15,183 nt of DNA from Candidatus Woesearchaeota archaeon. Lineage in GTDB: Archaea; Nanobdellota; Nanobdellia; Woesearchaeales; UBA12501. Position numbers and translations under genes: made by a program. Below are positions 14,055 through 15,183 of the stretch, piece by piece; position 1 is the stretch's first letter; every line of letters begins with the position of its first letter. The notes beneath the pieces are model-generated. The model made no database searches. It saw nothing but the letters and a program-made list of their open reading frames with translations, and was not told the origin of the DNA. The stretch spans positions 1 through 15,183 of the forward strand of contig JACOVM010000033.1 of the NCBI GenBank assembly GCA_016177345.1, written 5' to 3'.

Positions 14055-14771
14055 ATGAAAACAAGTCCAGCAAGCAAAAAAATTGTTGTTACCAAAACAA
14101 TTATTATTTCCCTTGGCGGCTCTCTTATCGTTCCAGACAAGGTTGACGTTTCTTTTCTTCAGCAGCTCAAAGCCCTTATCATGATACATCTTGCGGAAAC
14201 AGCTTTCCGGTTTGTCATCGTGTGCGGCGGGGGAAAGCCTGCACGGGAATATCAGGAGGCTGCCAGAAAACTTTGCGTTACTTCTTCTACTGATCTTGAT
14301 TGGGTTGGGATTATGGCAACGCGATTGAATGCTGAGCTTGTTCGTGCGATGTTTGGTGAAGATGCTCATCCAACCGTTGTGACAGACCCTCATCAGCCCA
14401 TCAAAAGCTCAAAGAATGTTATTGTTGCTGCCGGCTACCAGCCAGGCCATAGTACGGATATGGATGCAGTTCTGCTGGCACAACAGCTTCACGCAGAGCT
14501 GGTCATTAATCTCTCCAATATTGACTATGTGTACGATAAAAATCCTGCACAATTCAAGAATGCTCAGAAGTTCGAGTCTATGTCATGGAAAGAACTGCGC
14601 GCTCTTGTCGGAGATGCATGGAAGCCAGGCATGAATGTTCCATTTGACCCTATTGCCGCAAAAGAAGCAGAGAAAACAAAACTTAAAGTAATTGTGGCAA
14701 ATGGAAAAGATATCGATAATCTTGGCCTGATCCTTTCTGGAAGGAAGTTTAAGGGGACGGTTGTTGGGTGA
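14055..14771 (+). CDS. pyrH: UMP kinase (archaeal type)
   Basis: 238 residues. It phosphorylates UMP to UDP with ATP in the cytoplasm and belongs to the amino-acid-kinase fold, unlike eukaryotic UMP/CMP kinases. Motifs are SLGGS (19-23), CGGGKPAR (57-64), LDWVGIMATRLNA (81-93), GYQPGHSTDMDAVLLA (127-142), NLSNIDYVYDKNP (152-164) and PFDPIAAKEAE (196-206); the last two blocks are typical of the archaeal branch. The N terminus is about ten residues longer than many relatives, so ATG 14055 is likely but not certain; AGGTG at 14040-14044 lies 10 nt before it. It is last in the secF-secD-pyrH run. Its product leads, via UTP, to the substrate of the CTP synthase at 5102-6778. Confidence 0.95.
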   Translation: MKTSPASKKIVVTKTIIISLGGSLIVPDKVDVSFLQQLKALIMIHLAETAFRFVIVCGGGKPAREYQEAARKLCVTSSTDLDWVGIMATRLNAELVRAMFGEDAHPTVVTDPHQPIKSSKNVIVAAGYQPGHSTDMDAVLLAQQLHAELVINLSNIDYVYDKNPAQFKNAQKFESMSWKELRALVGDAWKPGMNVPFDPIAAKEAEKTKLKVIVANGKDIDNLGLILSGRKFKGTVVG

Positions 14772-14782
14772 ATATTCTTAGT

Positions 14783-15136
14783 TCACTTGTCATCACGTTG
14801 AGCTTGCCTGCCACTTGCTGCCTCAAAATTAACGCATTCATATTCGAGAATTCGTAATGGCTTCTCCCCGTTGCTGCCTCTTAGCTCAGCATGATCAACC
14901 CTTTTTTCATAACAAAAAGGGTAACCGCCTGGACCATGTTCCAAGTAAACAGTATAAGCGCCGCTAGCAAACAATTTTATCTCCAATTCAGACAAGCTTT
15001 GTTCAGGATGTATGCCATCGCATTCTCCACTCAGCAAATTAATGCCAAATGTGTACCAGCTGCTGTACATTTTTTGTTTTGGTGTTACTTGTTCCATGTT
15101 CTCTCGCTTTTTATGCCCATCCAATCTGTTCAACAT
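14783..15136 (-). CDS. Hypothetical 117-residue soluble protein
   Basis: No family recognised. The protein is hydrophilic with mixed alpha/beta character and four cysteines (one each in GECDG, PFCYEK and EYECV among them). A stretch LFASGAYTVYLEHGPGGYPF suggests a small beta-sheet domain. There is no signal peptide or membrane segment. A TATA-like GTAAATAAAG at 15156-15165 is centred about 25 nt before ATG 15136, so a leaderless start there is plausible; AGAGGT abuts the ATG. An internal ATG at codon 14 (MEQVTPK) is an alternative. It converges with pyrH, 11 nt away. The promoter and the lack of a gene on the other strand favour a real gene. Confidence 0.6.
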   Translation of the reverse strand: MLNRLDGHKKRENMEQVTPKQKMYSSWYTFGINLLSGECDGIHPEQSLSELEIKLFASGAYTVYLEHGPGGYPFCYEKRVDHAELRGSNGEKPLRILEYECVNFEAASGRQAQRDDK

Positions 15137-15155
15137 ACCTCTCTGTGCAACGATC

Positions 15156-15165
15156 TTTATTTACC
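15156..15165 (-). promoter_or_regulatory. TATA-like box of the 117-residue protein gene
   Basis: GTAAATAAAG on the minus strand is centred about 25 nt before ATG 15136. The match is weaker than the other boxes in this window. Confidence 0.35.
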
Positions 15166-15183
15166 TATGGAACACCTCTGATT

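Noticed and set aside
14768..14786. Small hairpin GTGAA/TTCAC after pyrH as a terminator
   Set aside because: The stem is only 5 bp with a 9-nt loop and no T-run follows; such pairs are expected by chance.
1..15183. tRNA, rRNA, CRISPR array or riboswitch
   Set aside because: The gaps between genes are short, and none shows a cloverleaf, regularly spaced repeats or a long structured leader; most promoters predict almost no leader at all.

Overview
The window is archaeal. Diagnostic genes are the large subunit of replication factor C, the RNase P protein Rpp30 (component 3), an archaeal-type UMP kinase, SecF followed by SecD (the archaeal order), and an AbrB-type antitoxin. Most genes with a free upstream region have a TATA-like box centred 24-28 nt before the start codon, so leaderless or nearly leaderless transcripts look common. 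Where genes are packed together, starts are often preceded by GGTGA- or GGAG-like Shine-Dalgarno sequences. The compact genes, the many small membrane proteins, the S-layer-like surface protein with a CxxC ... PGFSSFEA signature and the divergent CTP synthase recall DPANN archaea of the Woesearchaeota/Pacearchaeota type. That placement is inferred from remembered family features, not from a search.

Layout. 1-851 (+): 3' part of a surface (S-layer-like) protein. 916-3153 (-): a seven-span membrane protein with two extracellular beta-sandwich modules. 3262-5073 (+): a tRNA-maturation pair, a TtuA/Ncs6-type tRNA thiolation enzyme followed by RNase P component 3. 5102-6778 (-): CTP synthase. 6897-8106 (-): a tight three-gene operon of two small single-span membrane proteins with the same N-terminal motif and an M50 (site-2-protease) metalloprotease. 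8208-8716 (-): a RelE-type toxin and AbrB-type antitoxin pair with a palindrome in the promoter. 8876-10081 (+): RFC large subunit. 10091-10926 (-): two small polytopic membrane proteins. 11023-14771 (+): secF, secD and UMP kinase, probably one operon. 14783-15136 (-): an unrecognised 117-residue protein.

How it fits together. Most of the window is housekeeping: protein export, envelope proteins, clamp loading, tRNA maturation, and two steps of pyrimidine nucleotide supply (UMP to UDP by UMP kinase, UTP to CTP by CTP synthase). The toxin-antitoxin pair is the only accessory element. Intergenic gaps are short (largest about 160 nt, at 8717-8875); no gene-free stretch exceeds 300 nt. I saw no tRNA, rRNA, CRISPR array, insertion sequence or attachment site.

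No wholly new system is demonstrated. The best leads are the M50 protease operon with its paired small membrane proteins, the unusual architecture of SecF (N-terminal tail, extra membrane hairpin) and SecD (PDZ-like module, cluster of glycosylation sequons), the duplicated TM-Ig-TM protein, and a 13-nt triple tandem repeat across the secF stop codon.
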